A stretch of DNA of 64,000 bases from JAXDBM01 sp963709485 (lineage in GTDB: Bacteria > Desulfobacterota > Syntrophia > Syntrophales > Fen-1087), in the NCBI GenBank assembly GCA_963709485.1, contig CAVPWE010000007.1, forward strand, positions 558,001-622,000. The letters are read 5' to 3'. Numbering within the stretch: position 1 is the first letter of the stretch; every line of letters starts with the position of its first letter. The notes beneath the pieces were generated by a model. It saw only the letters and a list, made by a program, of their open reading frames with translations, was not told the origin of the DNA and did no database searches. Shown piece by piece: positions 7,992 to 17,174 of this stretch. The position numbers and the translations under genes are program-made.

Positions 7992-8644
7992 TGGACCGGT
8001 ACAGGAAGCAGCGGATGAGGATGGTGGATGCCCAGATCCGTTCACGGGGGATCCGGGATGCCCGCGTGCTCAAGGCGATGGAGATGATCCCCCGTCATCT
8101 GTTTGTGGAGGAGGCCTTGCGGGATCAGGCCTATAACGACAACCCCCTTCCGATCGGAGAGCGGCAAACCATCTCCCAGCCGTACATTGTCGCGCTGATG
8201 ACCGAAGCGCTTGCATTGCAGGGAATGGAGAGGGTCCTCGAAATCGGGACGGGATCGGGTTATCAGACGGCCATACTGGCGCAGCTCGCCGACCGGGTCT
8301 GCTCCATCGAGCGGATCGCGTCGCTGGCCGGCGCAGCCAGAAGAATGCTCGATTATCTGAGCGCCTATAATGTGGCTATCCGCGTCGGAGACGGAACATT
8401 CGGCTGGAAGGAGGAATCCCCTTTTGACGCCATTCTGGTCACGGCGGGCGCCCCGAGAATCCCATCCATTCTCGTCGAACAGTTGAATGTCGGCGGCAGG
8501 CTGGTCATTCCGGTCGGAGACCGGTATGCCCAGACCCTGATCAAGACGACGCGCCTGTCGGAAAAAAGCGGTGACATGAAGAACGAAGACCTCGGCGGAT
8601 GCCGGTTTGTCGATCTGATCGGAGAGCACGCTTGGGGATGCTGA
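7991..8644 (+). CDS. pcm: Protein-L-isoaspartate O-methyltransferase (cytoplasmic copy)
   Basis: A 217-residue SAM-dependent methyltransferase that repairs L-isoaspartyl residues in damaged proteins. Seen are FVEEALRDQAYNDNPLPIG, the family motif QTISQPYIVA, the SAM motif VLEIGTGSGYQTA, and FDAILVTAGAP. The start at 7991 is chosen because it gives the usual family length and overlaps the preceding stop. A longer ORF reading back to 7934 runs inside the upstream gene. The gene overlaps the following LysM/M23 gene by 7 bp, matching the pcm-nlpD order known from enterobacteria. A second, exported paralogue lies at 39070-39765. Confidence 0.9.
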   Translation: MDRYRKQRMRMVDAQIRSRGIRDARVLKAMEMIPRHLFVEEALRDQAYNDNPLPIGERQTISQPYIVALMTEALALQGMERVLEIGTGSGYQTAILAQLADRVCSIERIASLAGAARRMLDYLSAYNVAIRVGDGTFGWKEESPFDAILVTAGAPRIPSILVEQLNVGGRLVIPVGDRYAQTLIKTTRLSEKSGDMKNEDLGGCRFVDLIGEHAWGC

Positions 8645-9738
8645 GGGCATATCCGCGGGCGCCTGCGGCGGCGGTCCGGGCAGTGACCCTGCTGCTGTTT
8701 CTTGGTTTCCTGGCGTCCGCATGCTCGGCCCCTCAGGTAAAGCCGGCGAAGACCAGCCGCGCCAGAGGGGTTTATCATCTCGTCAAGAGCGGTGAAACGC
8801 TCTCCAGCATTGCCCGGGCCTACCATATCGACATGCAGGATCTGGCGGAGGCCAACAATATCGATAATCCCAACCTGATCGCGGCAAACCGGGTCATCTT
8901 CATCCCGGATGCGGATCAGGTTATCGATGACGTCATGACGGTGACGTCCGTCAGGAAAACCGAGGATACCGAGAAGACGCCCCACATCGCGGAGCTGCCG
9001 GTGAAATCTCCCGTGGCGCAGAAAAAAGAAGCTCCCGTTCTGCCCCCGGAGGAGGGATTGGTGCTTGAGCGGCCGCTCACCGATACCCAACCGGCTTCCA
9101 CGATCATTCGCATAAATCCCAGAAGGGACATTGACCGCCTGACGGCAGAGGGGGAAGCCCCAGCCGTCGCCGGGGCTTCCCCGAAGGCAAAGGATGCCCC
9201 CCGGAAGGATGCCCCCGGGGAAGCGGCAGCGGTGCAGAAGCCTTCGGCAAAAGACGAAAGGGCGGCTTTGTCCCATGGGCCGCCGAAGCCGGACATCGAG
9301 CGGACGCCGGAGCAGAAAGCGAATTCGGATGCCGGCAAGCGTGAGCCGGAATCCCTGCGGTTTGATCGCAAGCGCTTCATTTGGCCCGTCCGGGGAAAAG
9401 TCGTCTCACGATTCGGGATACAGCCGAACGGCATGTATTACAACGGGATTGCCATTTCGACCAAGGCGGTCCTGCCCGTTGTTGCCGCGGCCGACGGCAC
9501 GATCATCTTTTCAGGCCCCCTCAAGGATTACGGGGAGACGATCATCATGAAGCATGAGGACGGATATGCGACGGTATATACCCACCTGGGCGAGAGAAAA
9601 GTCAAGCTGGACGATCATCTCAAAAAAGGCGTCCAGATCGGCATGACCGGTCCAGCCGAAAAAAAGGGGGACGCCGGAATGGTATTTGAAATCCGCTATA
9701 AGAACAAGGCGCGCAACCCCATGTTTTTTCTTCCCTGA
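8638..9738 (+). CDS. nlpD: NlpD-like lipoprotein: LysM plus degenerate LytM (M23) domain
   Basis: A 366-residue outer-membrane-type lipoprotein. The signal peptide ends in LASAC, with the lipid Cys at residue 29. A LysM domain follows (YHLVKSGETLSSIARAYHI..ANNI.NPNLI), then a low-complexity Ala/Pro/Lys linker (~95-250), and a C-terminal M23 fold starting FIWPVRGKVVSRFG. The catalytic HxGxD motif is replaced by NGIAIS, so the peptidase is probably inactive. NlpD and EnvC are degenerate in the same way and instead activate cell-wall amidases at division. I chose ATG 8638 because it gives a proper lipoprotein signal; a longer start at 8599 would not. It follows pcm with a 7 bp overlap. Confidence 0.85.
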   Translation: MLRAYPRAPAAAVRAVTLLLFLGFLASACSAPQVKPAKTSRARGVYHLVKSGETLSSIARAYHIDMQDLAEANNIDNPNLIAANRVIFIPDADQVIDDVMTVTSVRKTEDTEKTPHIAELPVKSPVAQKKEAPVLPPEEGLVLERPLTDTQPASTIIRINPRRDIDRLTAEGEAPAVAGASPKAKDAPRKDAPGEAAAVQKPSAKDERAALSHGPPKPDIERTPEQKANSDAGKREPESLRFDRKRFIWPVRGKVVSRFGIQPNGMYYNGIAISTKAVLPVVAAADGTIIFSGPLKDYGETIIMKHEDGYATVYTHLGERKVKLDDHLKKGVQIGMTGPAEKKGDAGMVFEIRYKNKARNPMFFLP

Positions 9739-9785
9739 AAGTGGAGAGCGGCAGTCTTGAATCGGATTGTTTTTGTGAGGGTTTG

Positions 9786-10937
9786 ATGGTGGATCTGTCT
9801 TTTGAACAGGGGCCCATTCGGCCGCCCAGTGAAGCCAAAAGCCTGCTGGTCCGGGTGACAAGAAACTGTCCCTGGAACAAATGCGCCTTCTGCAATTCCT
9901 ATCGCGAAACGGCCTTTGAACTGAGGCCGGTGGATGATGTCAAAAAAGACATCCGGGCCGCCGGAGAAATGGCCGCTGAAATCCGGTCGCTTTCCTGGAA
10001 AATGGGGGAGGGTGGCCGAATCACGGGAGCCGTGGTCAACCATATCTGGAATCACGACGAACCGTATCATGACGGTTTTAAATCCGTCGCGGCATGGCTC
10101 TATTACGGCGGCGAATCCGTTTTTCTGCAGGATGCCAACTCCCTGATCGTCAAGACGCCCGATCTGATAGAGATCATTAATTTCATTAAGGAAACCTTTC
10201 CCGATGTAGAAAGAATAACCTCCTATTGCCGTTCAAAGACAGCCGCCAGGAAATCGGTGGATGAGTTGCGCAATCTGCGTGAAGCCGGTCTGTCGAGAAT
10301 CCATATCGGCATGGAAAGCGGATACGATCCGCTTCTGGCATTTATCCGGAAAGGGACGACGGCGGCTGAACATGTGGAAGGGGGCAAGAGAATCGTCGAG
10401 GCCGGCATATCGCTGTCGGAATACGTCATTCCCGGGCTGGGCGGCACGCGCTGGTCGAAGGAACATTCCGAAGAAACGGCAAGGGTGATCAACCAGATCA
10501 ATCCGGATTTCATCCGTCTGCGTTCCCTGCATGTGGTCCGGGGCACGGATCTTGACGGGCTGATGAGGGACGGCGCGTTCACGCCGCTGGGCGACGAGGA
10601 CGTCCTGCGAGAGATCCGGCGCTTCATCGAATGCCTGGAAGGCATCGAAACTTCGCTTGTCAGCGATCATATTCTGAATCTCCTCGAGGAGGTGGAAGGA
10701 AGGCTGCCGGAGGACAAGGAAAGGCTGCTGGATACGATAGACCGGTATTTCGCATTGTCATCCACGGATCGCACCGTATTTCGAATCGGAAGGAGAAGGG
10801 GCATCTATCGAAGGCTTGACGACCTGTCCGACCGGCAGACATATGACCGTTTGAAACAGATTGTCGACGAATACGAAAAAAAGGAACCGGGACGGCTGGA
10901 GCAGGATCTGTTCAGGCTCATGCATCATTACATATGA
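9786..10937 (+). CDS. Radical SAM protein, substrate unknown
   Basis: A 383-residue protein with an N-terminal radical SAM cluster motif CPWNKCAFC (CX4CX2C). Downstream are glycine-rich SAM-binding features and IHIGMESGYDPLL, typical of the radical SAM barrel. The C-terminal ~100 residues are charged and helical, with no second Fe-S motif. I chose ATG 9786 (MVDLSFEQGPI) over GTG 9741 because it has GTGAGGG upstream and matches where the family alignment begins. It lies 47 bp after the nlpD-like gene and may be its last co-transcribed partner. The substrate cannot be inferred from the sequence. Confidence 0.75.
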   Translation: MVDLSFEQGPIRPPSEAKSLLVRVTRNCPWNKCAFCNSYRETAFELRPVDDVKKDIRAAGEMAAEIRSLSWKMGEGGRITGAVVNHIWNHDEPYHDGFKSVAAWLYYGGESVFLQDANSLIVKTPDLIEIINFIKETFPDVERITSYCRSKTAARKSVDELRNLREAGLSRIHIGMESGYDPLLAFIRKGTTAAEHVEGGKRIVEAGISLSEYVIPGLGGTRWSKEHSEETARVINQINPDFIRLRSLHVVRGTDLDGLMRDGAFTPLGDEDVLREIRRFIECLEGIETSLVSDHILNLLEEVEGRLPEDKERLLDTIDRYFALSSTDRTVFRIGRRRGIYRRLDDLSDRQTYDRLKQIVDEYEKKEPGRLEQDLFRLMHHYI

Positions 10938-10948
10938 TGAAAAACAAA

Positions 10949-10977
10949 TTGACAATCGCAGATAAGTATAGTAAATT
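10949..10977 (+). promoter_or_regulatory. Possible promoter of carD
   Basis: A consensus TTGACA is followed after 17 bp by TAAATT, within an AT-rich stretch unlike the surrounding high-GC DNA. The start codon of carD is 38 bp downstream. The -10 match is modest. Confidence 0.45.
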
Positions 10978-11014
10978 AAACAATTCAAAATTAGAATGGC
11001 AGGTGGTATGTAAA

Positions 11015-11500
11015 ATGTTCAAGGTAGGTGATTTAGCGGTCTACCCGGCCCAGGGTGTGGGGGTCATTGAAGCGATCGAGAACAGGGAAGTGATGGGAAA
11101 CAGGCAACTGTTTTACATTATGAAGATCATGGGGAACGGCATGAAAATCATGATTCCGATGGACGGCGCGGATGCGGTGGGTCTTCGGGGCGTGATTGAC
11201 CAGGCGGAGATCCCCAAGGTATATGCAATTCTGAGAAACAAGGATGTCACGATCGACAAGCAGACCTGGAACAAGAGATACCGGGAATATCTCGAAAAGA
11301 TCAAGACCGGTTCCGTCTTCGAGATTGCCAGGGTCCTGAGGGATCTGTTCATTCTCAAAAGCGACAAAAATCTTTCCTTCGGTGAAAGGAAGATGATGGA
11401 TACGGCAAAAAGCCTGCTCATCAAGGAAATCTCGGTGGCCAGCAATTCCGAGGAAACGAAAATCGAGCAGGATCTGAAGATGATATTTCCGATTCAGTGA
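11015..11500 (+). CDS. carD: CarD-family RNA polymerase-binding transcription regulator
   Basis: A 161-residue regulator. ATG 11015 (MFKVGDLAVYPAQGVGVIEAIE) is preceded by AGGTGG at 8 bases and matches the usual CarD start; the open frame extends upstream but lacks family support. Residues 1-~60 form the Tudor-like RNA polymerase-interaction domain (VYPAQGVGVI, IPMDGADAVGLR). The remainder is the helical C-terminal domain (DLFILKSDKNLSFGERKMMDTA), which in CarD proteins contacts the upstream edge of the open-complex bubble. It has its own promoter and precedes yacL-ispD-ispF-gltX. This order recalls the yacL-ispD-ispF-gltX neighbourhood of other bacteria. Confidence 0.88.
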   Translation: MFKVGDLAVYPAQGVGVIEAIENREVMGNRQLFYIMKIMGNGMKIMIPMDGADAVGLRGVIDQAEIPKVYAILRNKDVTIDKQTWNKRYREYLEKIKTGSVFEIARVLRDLFILKSDKNLSFGERKMMDTAKSLLIKEISVASNSEETKIEQDLKMIFPIQ

Positions 11501-11562
11501 ATCGTTCCGTCACGCAGCGGAGCGAAATGCTTAAAATTTGTAAGAGAAAGGAGGTGATTTGA

Positions 11563-12579
11563 ATGATTGTGCGAATTTTACTGGTGCTGGCCTGTTCCCT
11601 GAGCGGTCTTTTTATTGCCTATAATTATTATGGGTTTCCCATCGCTTTAATCGGATTGATTGCAGGTTTTTTGACTGCCTTGTTTGTCATACATATTGAA
11701 GAAGCGATCCGTAAGGTGTCCCTGCGGATTATTTTCGGCGGCGTGGTCGGCATGATCGTCGGCCTGGTGATCGCTTTCCTGATGGCCTATGGATTGAATT
11801 TTGTCAGCAACATCATGGAAAAGCAGCAGATTGTGCCATGGATCTATACGCTGTTGACGGGCATCATGGCCTATCTGGGCCTTTTGATCGGGTCGAAGAA
11901 AATCGAAGAGTTCAGTTTTTTTGGACTGGGCCAGCAAAAGGACAGCGGCGATATTCGCATCGTCGACACCAGCGTCATCATTGACGGCCGGATCGCCGAC
12001 ATTTCGGACACCGGTTTTCTGCAGGGCAATCTGATCGTTCCCCGCTTTGTTCTCGATGAGCTGCAGTACATCGCCGATTCCTCCGACGCCATGAAACGGT
12101 CGCGGGGAAGGCGCGGTTTGGACATTCTGAACCGCATGCAGAGAAGCGTCGGCGTGAATATCGAAATCAGCGATCAGGATTTCCCGAAGCTGAAGGGCGT
12201 GGATGCCAAGCTGGTGGCCATGGCGAAAAAGATGAACGCCAAGATCATTACCAACGATTTCAACTTGAACAAAGTCGCGGAACTTCAAGGCATCAAAATC
12301 CTGAATGTCAACGAACTGGCCAATGCCCTCAAACCGGTCGTGCTGCCCGGAGAAAGCATGACGGTCAAGATCATCAAGGAAGGGAAGGAGCCCGGTCAGG
12401 GTGTCGCCTATCTGGACGACGGGACGATGATTATCGTGGACAATGCCCAGAAGCACCAGGGGTCCAGTGTCGAGGTTCTGGTGACAAGCGTGCTCCAGAC
12501 GACGGCCGGCAGGATGATCTTCTCGGAGCTCAAAGGCGGTTCGCCTGAGAAAAAAGTTTACGGAATGAACGCCAGATAG
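11563..12579 (+). CDS. Membrane-anchored PIN-TRAM domain protein (YacL-like)
   Basis: A 338-residue protein. Four hydrophobic segments occupy residues 1-~115. A PIN nuclease domain follows, with acidic residues in IVDTSVIIDGRIADI, VLDELQYIAD and IITNDFNLN. A C-terminal TRAM domain (~275-330) has GQGVAYLDDGTMIIVDN. PIN domains are Mg-dependent ribonucleases. YacL-type proteins are membrane-bound and their RNA target is unknown. The ribosome site AAAGGAGGTGA is near perfect. It is followed by a strong intrinsic terminator at 12590-12623. Confidence 0.85.
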   Translation: MIVRILLVLACSLSGLFIAYNYYGFPIALIGLIAGFLTALFVIHIEEAIRKVSLRIIFGGVVGMIVGLVIAFLMAYGLNFVSNIMEKQQIVPWIYTLLTGIMAYLGLLIGSKKIEEFSFFGLGQQKDSGDIRIVDTSVIIDGRIADISDTGFLQGNLIVPRFVLDELQYIADSSDAMKRSRGRRGLDILNRMQRSVGVNIEISDQDFPKLKGVDAKLVAMAKKMNAKIITNDFNLNKVAELQGIKILNVNELANALKPVVLPGESMTVKIIKEGKEPGQGVAYLDDGTMIIVDNAQKHQGSSVEVLVTSVLQTTAGRMIFSELKGGSPEKKVYGMNAR

Positions 12580-12589
12580 CCCTGTCGCG

Positions 12590-12623
12590 AAAGCCCGGGA
12601 AATCCGAAATCCCGGGCTTTTTT
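12590..12623 (+). terminator. Intrinsic terminator after yacL-like gene
   Basis: A 10 bp GC-rich stem, AAGCCCGGGA paired with TCCCGGGCTT, has a 9 nt loop and is followed by a T-run. It separates the yacL-like gene from ispD, whose start is ~32 bp further on. Confidence 0.85.
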
Positions 12624-12654
12624 GCGGCCTGATCCTCTTCGGGATTCATCTTGG

Positions 12655-13356
12655 ATGAAAAATATCGCCATTATCCCTGCCGGCGGGTCGGGAAAACGGA
12701 TCAACAGCCGCCTTCGCAAACAGTATCTGCCTGTCGGCGGCATACCCCTCCTCGTCCATACCATCGGAGTCTTTCAGCGTTCGCCGCTCATTCACGGCAT
12801 TCTGCTGGTTGTGCCCGAGGAAGATATTCGGCGGGTCCGGTCGCGGATTGTAGAGCCTCACGGCTTTTCAAAGGTCGTCCAGATTCTGGGCGGCGGCAGC
12901 GAGAGGCAGGATTCGGTCAAAAACGGTCTTGATGCCGTTGGCGACGACTGCCACATTGTGCTGATCCATGACGGCGTCCGTCCTTTCATTACGGGGAGGC
13001 TGATCCGTCTGATGATCCGGGAAGCGGCGGTCTACGGAGCGGCGACAGCGGGTGTGCCGGTCAAGGAAACGGTCAAGCGCGTGGACTGGGAAGGTTGTAT
13101 CCTGGAAACGCTGGACCGGCAGGCATTATGGCTGGCGCAGACCCCGCAGGCCTTCAGGAGATCGGTCATTCAGGAAGCCCATCGCCGGGCCTGTCAGGAT
13201 CGTTTTTACGGGACGGACGACGCGTCCCTGGTCGAACGGACGGGGCATCCGGTCAGAATGGTCCCGGCGACCTATGAAAACATCAAGATCACGACGCGGG
13301 AAGATCTGCTGCTGGCGGAGTTCCTGATCAGGGCGCGAAAGGCCAAAGTTCCATGA
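12655..13356 (+). CDS. ispD: 2-C-methyl-D-erythritol 4-phosphate cytidylyltransferase
   Basis: A 233-residue enzyme of the MEP isoprenoid pathway that transfers CMP from CTP to methylerythritol phosphate. The N-terminal CTP-binding signature is AIIPAGGSGKRI, with RKQYLPVGG following. IHDGVRPF, the GTDDASLVE loop and the terminal ENIKITTREDLLLAE are all typical. The start at 12655 gives a normal length; an upstream ATG at 12622 would begin inside the terminator. The ribosome site is weak. The stop overlaps the ispF start as ATGA. Confidence 0.92.
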   Translation: MKNIAIIPAGGSGKRINSRLRKQYLPVGGIPLLVHTIGVFQRSPLIHGILLVVPEEDIRRVRSRIVEPHGFSKVVQILGGGSERQDSVKNGLDAVGDDCHIVLIHDGVRPFITGRLIRLMIREAAVYGAATAGVPVKETVKRVDWEGCILETLDRQALWLAQTPQAFRRSVIQEAHRRACQDRFYGTDDASLVERTGHPVRMVPATYENIKITTREDLLLAEFLIRARKAKVP

Positions 13357-13835
13357 GAGTCGGCTTCGGTTATGACAGCCACCGCCTGGCGGCGGGAAGG
13401 CGGTTTGTGCTCGGCGGGGTGGAGATTCCCCACGACAAGGGCCTGGAAGGTCACTCCGATGCGGATGTCCTTGCCCATGCCGTCTGTGATGCGATTCTGG
13501 GCGCCATGGCTGCCGGAGACATCGGCCGTCATTTCCCGGATACCGACCCCCTTTACCGGGACATCTCCAGTCTGCGACTGCTCGAGCGGGTGCGGATGAT
13601 CGGAGAAGAAAAAGGTTTCCTGATTCACAACATCGATGCGACCGTCATTCTGGAGAAGCCGAGGCTTTCAGGGTACATGGACCGGATGTGTCTGAATATT
13701 GCCGGAGCGCTGAATATTGCCGCGGACCATGTGAGCGTCAAAGCCAAGACGAATGAAGGAATGGGCTTCACGGGGCGCCTGGAAGGAGTTGCCGCCCATG
13801 CCGTCGCGACGGTCAGGCGGAAGGAGGAGGCATGA
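13353..13835 (+). CDS. ispF: 2-C-methyl-D-erythritol 2,4-cyclodiphosphate synthase
   Basis: A 160-residue enzyme catalysing the cyclisation step after IspD/IspE in the MEP pathway. The metal-binding residues are visible in GYDSHR (Asp8, His10) and GHSDADVLAHA (His ~42). IGRHFPDTD and the C-terminal KAKTNEGMGFTGRLEG are family hallmarks, and the length is typical. It overlaps ispD and gltX by 4 bp each (ATGA on both sides), so the three genes are probably one translationally coupled unit. Confidence 0.95.
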   Translation: MRVGFGYDSHRLAAGRRFVLGGVEIPHDKGLEGHSDADVLAHAVCDAILGAMAAGDIGRHFPDTDPLYRDISSLRLLERVRMIGEEKGFLIHNIDATVILEKPRLSGYMDRMCLNIAGALNIAADHVSVKAKTNEGMGFTGRLEGVAAHAVATVRRKEEA

Positions 13836-15295
13836 CCTCCGCGAGGCCGAGGGTACGGTTTGCGCCGTCTCCCACGGGTGATCTTCATGTCGGCAATGCC
13901 AGAACGGCCCTGTTCAACTGGCTGTATGCAAGGCATTCCGGCGGTGATTTCATCCTCCGCATCGAGGATACGGATCCGCTCCGGACGACCGGGGCGTTCG
14001 CGGCCGGCATCCGGGAAGATCTGGAATGGCTTTGCATCGACTGGGATGAGGGCCCCGGCAAGGGCGGGTCCTGCGGGCCTTACCATCAGAGTGAACGGGG
14101 AGACCGCTACCGGCTTTTCCTGGAAAAACTGATCGGCACGGGTCGTGTTTATCCCTGCTACTGCACCGAGGAGGAACTGGAAGCCGAGCGGGCCGAGTTG
14201 ATTTTCAGGAAGATGATGCCCCGATACATGGGCCGGTGCCGGAATCTGAGCGCCGAAGCCACGAAAAGTCTGGTTGCGGCGGGAAGGCGGCCCTCTTTCC
14301 GCTTCCGGGTGGGAACGGGACAGATCGCTTTCCGGGATCTGATCCGCGGCGCCATGAAGTTCGATGCCGAGGCGATGGGAGATTTCATCATCGTCCGCTC
14401 CAACGGCATTCCCGCCTACAATTTTGCCGTGGTTGTCGATGATCATCTGATGCGGATCTCCCACGTCATCCGGGGAGAGGATCACCTGTCCAATACGGCC
14501 CTGCAGCTGCTCATCTATCAGGCGCTCGGGCTCACGCCGCCCCTGTTCGCCCACCACTCCCTCATTCTGGGGAAGGACCGGTCAAAGCTGAGCAAGCGCC
14601 ACGGGTCGGTCGCCGTCCGGGAATTCAGGGAAAAAGGGATCCTGCCGGAAGCGCTTCTAAATTATCTTTCCCTGCTGGGCGGTTCCCCGGGAACAGGCCG
14701 GGAAATCTGTTCCCGGGAAGAAATCGTGGCCGCCTTCTCGCTGGACCGCGCCGGAAAGAGCGGCGCGATTTTCGATGAGGAAAAGCTGAAATGGCTCAAC
14801 GGCCTTTATATCCGGCAGGCCGACCTACACCGGCTGACCGAGCGGCTGCTGCCCTTCATGCGGGCCGCGGGTTATGACGTCGCCCGGCTGGATTTTTCAT
14901 GGCTGCAGCGGGTGGTTGACGCGGTCCGGGACGACCTGGTGACCCTGTCGGACATCGGCGCGCACATGGACATCTTTTTTGACGAGAAATATGTCATTTC
15001 GCCCGAGGCGCGCCAGGTCCTGAACGCGGACGATGCCCAGGTTGTCGTCTGCCGGTTGCGGGAAGCGCTGGAGCGGGCTGGAGACCGGGATCAGGGCGTC
15101 TACCGGGATGTGGCCGAGGCGATCCGCGCCGTGACGGGATTTCAGGGGAAGAAACTCTTCATGCCCATCCGGGCCGCAGTGACCGGAAAGACCCGGGGTC
15201 CCGAGCTGGACAGGATATTTCCCCTTTTGAGTCGGGAATCACTGCTGTTCAGGGTCGAAAAAGCAGTCAGCGACCCTTTTGTCGAAGGCCGCTGA
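13832..15295 (+). CDS. gltX: Glutamyl-tRNA synthetase
   Basis: A 487-residue class I aminoacyl-tRNA synthetase that charges tRNA-Glu. The HIGH-type motif appears as PSPTGDLHVGNAR at the N-terminus and the KMSKS-type motif as LSKRHG near residue 252. CYCTEEELEAER lies in the insert region and EDTDPLR follows the first motif. The C-terminal helical anticodon-binding region is complete. It is coupled to ispF by an ATGA overlap and ends 46 bp from the convergent carboxyltransferase gene. Confidence 0.95.
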   Translation: MTSARPRVRFAPSPTGDLHVGNARTALFNWLYARHSGGDFILRIEDTDPLRTTGAFAAGIREDLEWLCIDWDEGPGKGGSCGPYHQSERGDRYRLFLEKLIGTGRVYPCYCTEEELEAERAELIFRKMMPRYMGRCRNLSAEATKSLVAAGRRPSFRFRVGTGQIAFRDLIRGAMKFDAEAMGDFIIVRSNGIPAYNFAVVVDDHLMRISHVIRGEDHLSNTALQLLIYQALGLTPPLFAHHSLILGKDRSKLSKRHGSVAVREFREKGILPEALLNYLSLLGGSPGTGREICSREEIVAAFSLDRAGKSGAIFDEEKLKWLNGLYIRQADLHRLTERLLPFMRAAGYDVARLDFSWLQRVVDAVRDDLVTLSDIGAHMDIFFDEKYVISPEARQVLNADDAQVVVCRLREALERAGDRDQGVYRDVAEAIRAVTGFQGKKLFMPIRAAVTGKTRGPELDRIFPLLSRESLLFRVEKAVSDPFVEGR

Positions 15296-15341
15296 CCGCT
15301 TCCCGGCGGACGGTATTCCTGATGATCTTCCGAATGCCTCT

Positions 15342-16910
15342 TTACAGCGGGATGTTGTTGTGCTTTTTCGGAAGCCGGACCTCGCTCTTGTCCTTCAACG
15401 CATCGAGAAGAACGGCCACGCGCTTCCTTGTTTCCCGCGGGGAGATGATTTCTTCGATGATGCCCATGCTGGCCGCGAAGTAGGGGTTGTTGAACTGGTC
15501 TTCATAGGAGGCCACCAGTTCCGCGCGCCTTGCCGCGGGATCCGGCGCCGATGAAATTTCCCGTCGGTAGACAATGTTACAAGCCCCCTCCGCCCCCATG
15601 ACGGCAATCTCCGCCGATGGCCAGGCCATGACGTAATCCGCTCCCAGGTACTTGCTGCACATACCGATATAGGCGCCGCCGTAATCCTTGCGGGTGACCA
15701 CGGTGAGTTTCGGGACGGTGGCTTCCGAGTAGGCGTGAAGAAGCTTGGCGCCATGGCTGATGATGCCCGACCATTCCTGATTGGTGCCGGGCATGTAGCC
15801 GGGAACGTCCGCAAAGGTCAGCAGGGGGATGTTGAATGCGTCACAGAAACGAATGAAGCGGGAAGCCTTGTCGGATGCGTTGACGTCCAGAACGCCGGCA
15901 CCGAACTTCGGGTTGTTGGCGATGACTCCCACGGTCCGGCCCATGATCCGGATGAAGGCCACCAGCATGTTCTTCGCCCACAATTCGTGCGGTTCGAAGA
16001 TTTCGCCGTTGTCCGCCACGGCCATGACCACTTTTTTCATATCATAGCCGCGCGTTGCCTTGTCCGGGATGATTCCATCGAGTTCCGGGCATTCCCGGTC
16101 GGGGCTGTCCGTGCAGCTCGCCATCGGCATCGGGCTGTGGCAGCAGTCCGGCAGGTAGGAGAGCAACGTCTTGACTTTATTGATGCAGTCTTCATCGTTT
16201 TCCGTCGCAAAATGGCAGACGCCGCTTTTGGAGGCGTGCGCCACGGCGCCCCCCAGTTCATCATGGGTGACTTCCTCGCCGATTACGGCCTTGATGACGT
16301 CAGGGCCGGTGATGTACATGTAGCTGCTCTTCTTCACCATGAAGACCCAGTCCGTCAGCGCCGGGGAGTAGACGGCGCCTCCCGCCGTCGGGCCCATGAT
16401 GGCCGTGATCTGGGGAATGTAACCGGAGCCGATGGTGTTTCGGTAAAAAATGCCGCCGTAGCCGTCCAGCGCCGGCACGCCTTCCTGTATGCGGGCGCCG
16501 CCGGAATCGTTGAGCGATACGAACGGTTTCCGAGCATCGAGGGCCATGTCCATGATTTTCCAAATCTTTCTGGCATGCATCTCACCCAGGCTGCCGCCTG
16601 AACTGGTGAAGTCCTGCGCTGCGGCGAAAACGGTCCGGCCGTTGACCTTTCCGAAACCGGTAATGACGCCGTCGGCATTGATTTCCTTCTTGTCCAGACC
16701 AAAGAGCTGCGAACGGTGTTTTACGAAGAGCTGGACCTCCTGAAAGGTGCCCTTGTCGTAAAAAAGATCCAGCCTTTCCCGGGCTGTCATTTTTCCCAGT
16801 TCATGCTGCTTGGTGATCGTCTTTTCTCCGCCCATTTTCATCAAGGCGTCTTTTCTGGCCTCAAATGCCTGGATTTTTGCCTGCGTTCCTTTGAGCTGTT
16901 CTTTTTCCAT
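15342..16910 (-). CDS. Acyl-CoA carboxyltransferase subunit (propionyl-/methylmalonyl-CoA type)
   Basis: A 522-residue carboxyltransferase of the PccB/MmdA/GcdA family. It moves CO2 between a biotin carrier and an acyl-CoA. The N-terminal half has SGGARIQEGVPALDGYGGIF and MGPTAGGAVYSPALTDW. The C-terminal half has FADVPGYMPGTNQEWSGII and GGAYIGMCSKYLGADYVMAWPSAEIAVMGAEGA. Length and motifs fit either a propionyl-CoA carboxylase beta subunit or a Na+-pumping methylmalonyl-CoA decarboxylase alpha subunit. No biotin carrier or membrane beta subunit is adjacent, so the two cannot be separated here. The start at 16910 has AAGGAG upstream. In syntrophic anaerobes such enzymes serve acyl-CoA metabolism. 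Confidence 0.85.
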   Translation of the reverse strand: MEKEQLKGTQAKIQAFEARKDALMKMGGEKTITKQHELGKMTARERLDLFYDKGTFQEVQLFVKHRSQLFGLDKKEINADGVITGFGKVNGRTVFAAAQDFTSSGGSLGEMHARKIWKIMDMALDARKPFVSLNDSGGARIQEGVPALDGYGGIFYRNTIGSGYIPQITAIMGPTAGGAVYSPALTDWVFMVKKSSYMYITGPDVIKAVIGEEVTHDELGGAVAHASKSGVCHFATENDEDCINKVKTLLSYLPDCCHSPMPMASCTDSPDRECPELDGIIPDKATRGYDMKKVVMAVADNGEIFEPHELWAKNMLVAFIRIMGRTVGVIANNPKFGAGVLDVNASDKASRFIRFCDAFNIPLLTFADVPGYMPGTNQEWSGIISHGAKLLHAYSEATVPKLTVVTRKDYGGAYIGMCSKYLGADYVMAWPSAEIAVMGAEGACNIVYRREISSAPDPAARRAELVASYEDQFNNPYFAASMGIIEEIISPRETRKRVAVLLDALKDKSEVRLPKKHNNIPL

Positions 16911-17002
16911 AACCTTACATTCTCCTTATATTATTGAAATCAAAACATTTTATATGATGGGAGGATCGGGTCGGACAGAACCGGCAGGGTCCGATTTCTG
17001 TC

Positions 17003-17031
17003 TTGACCAGAATGAACCGGTGCGTTATAGG
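17003..17031 (+). promoter_or_regulatory. Possible promoter of pgk
   Basis: TTGACC and TATAGG are separated by 17 bp in the 264 bp gap between the divergent carboxyltransferase gene and pgk. The predicted leader is ~137 nt. The -10 match is modest. Confidence 0.4.
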
Positions 17032-17174
17032 ACATCCGTTTTTGAGCGCCTCTCCGGAACATCCGCCCTGCCGGTGCCGGACATCGGCGGAACAGTCGCT
17101 TTTGCCGCTGCATGCCCAGCCGACAGCCGAGCGCGCCTCATACCATGATTGCTGAAAAGTTGCAAGGAGGATCA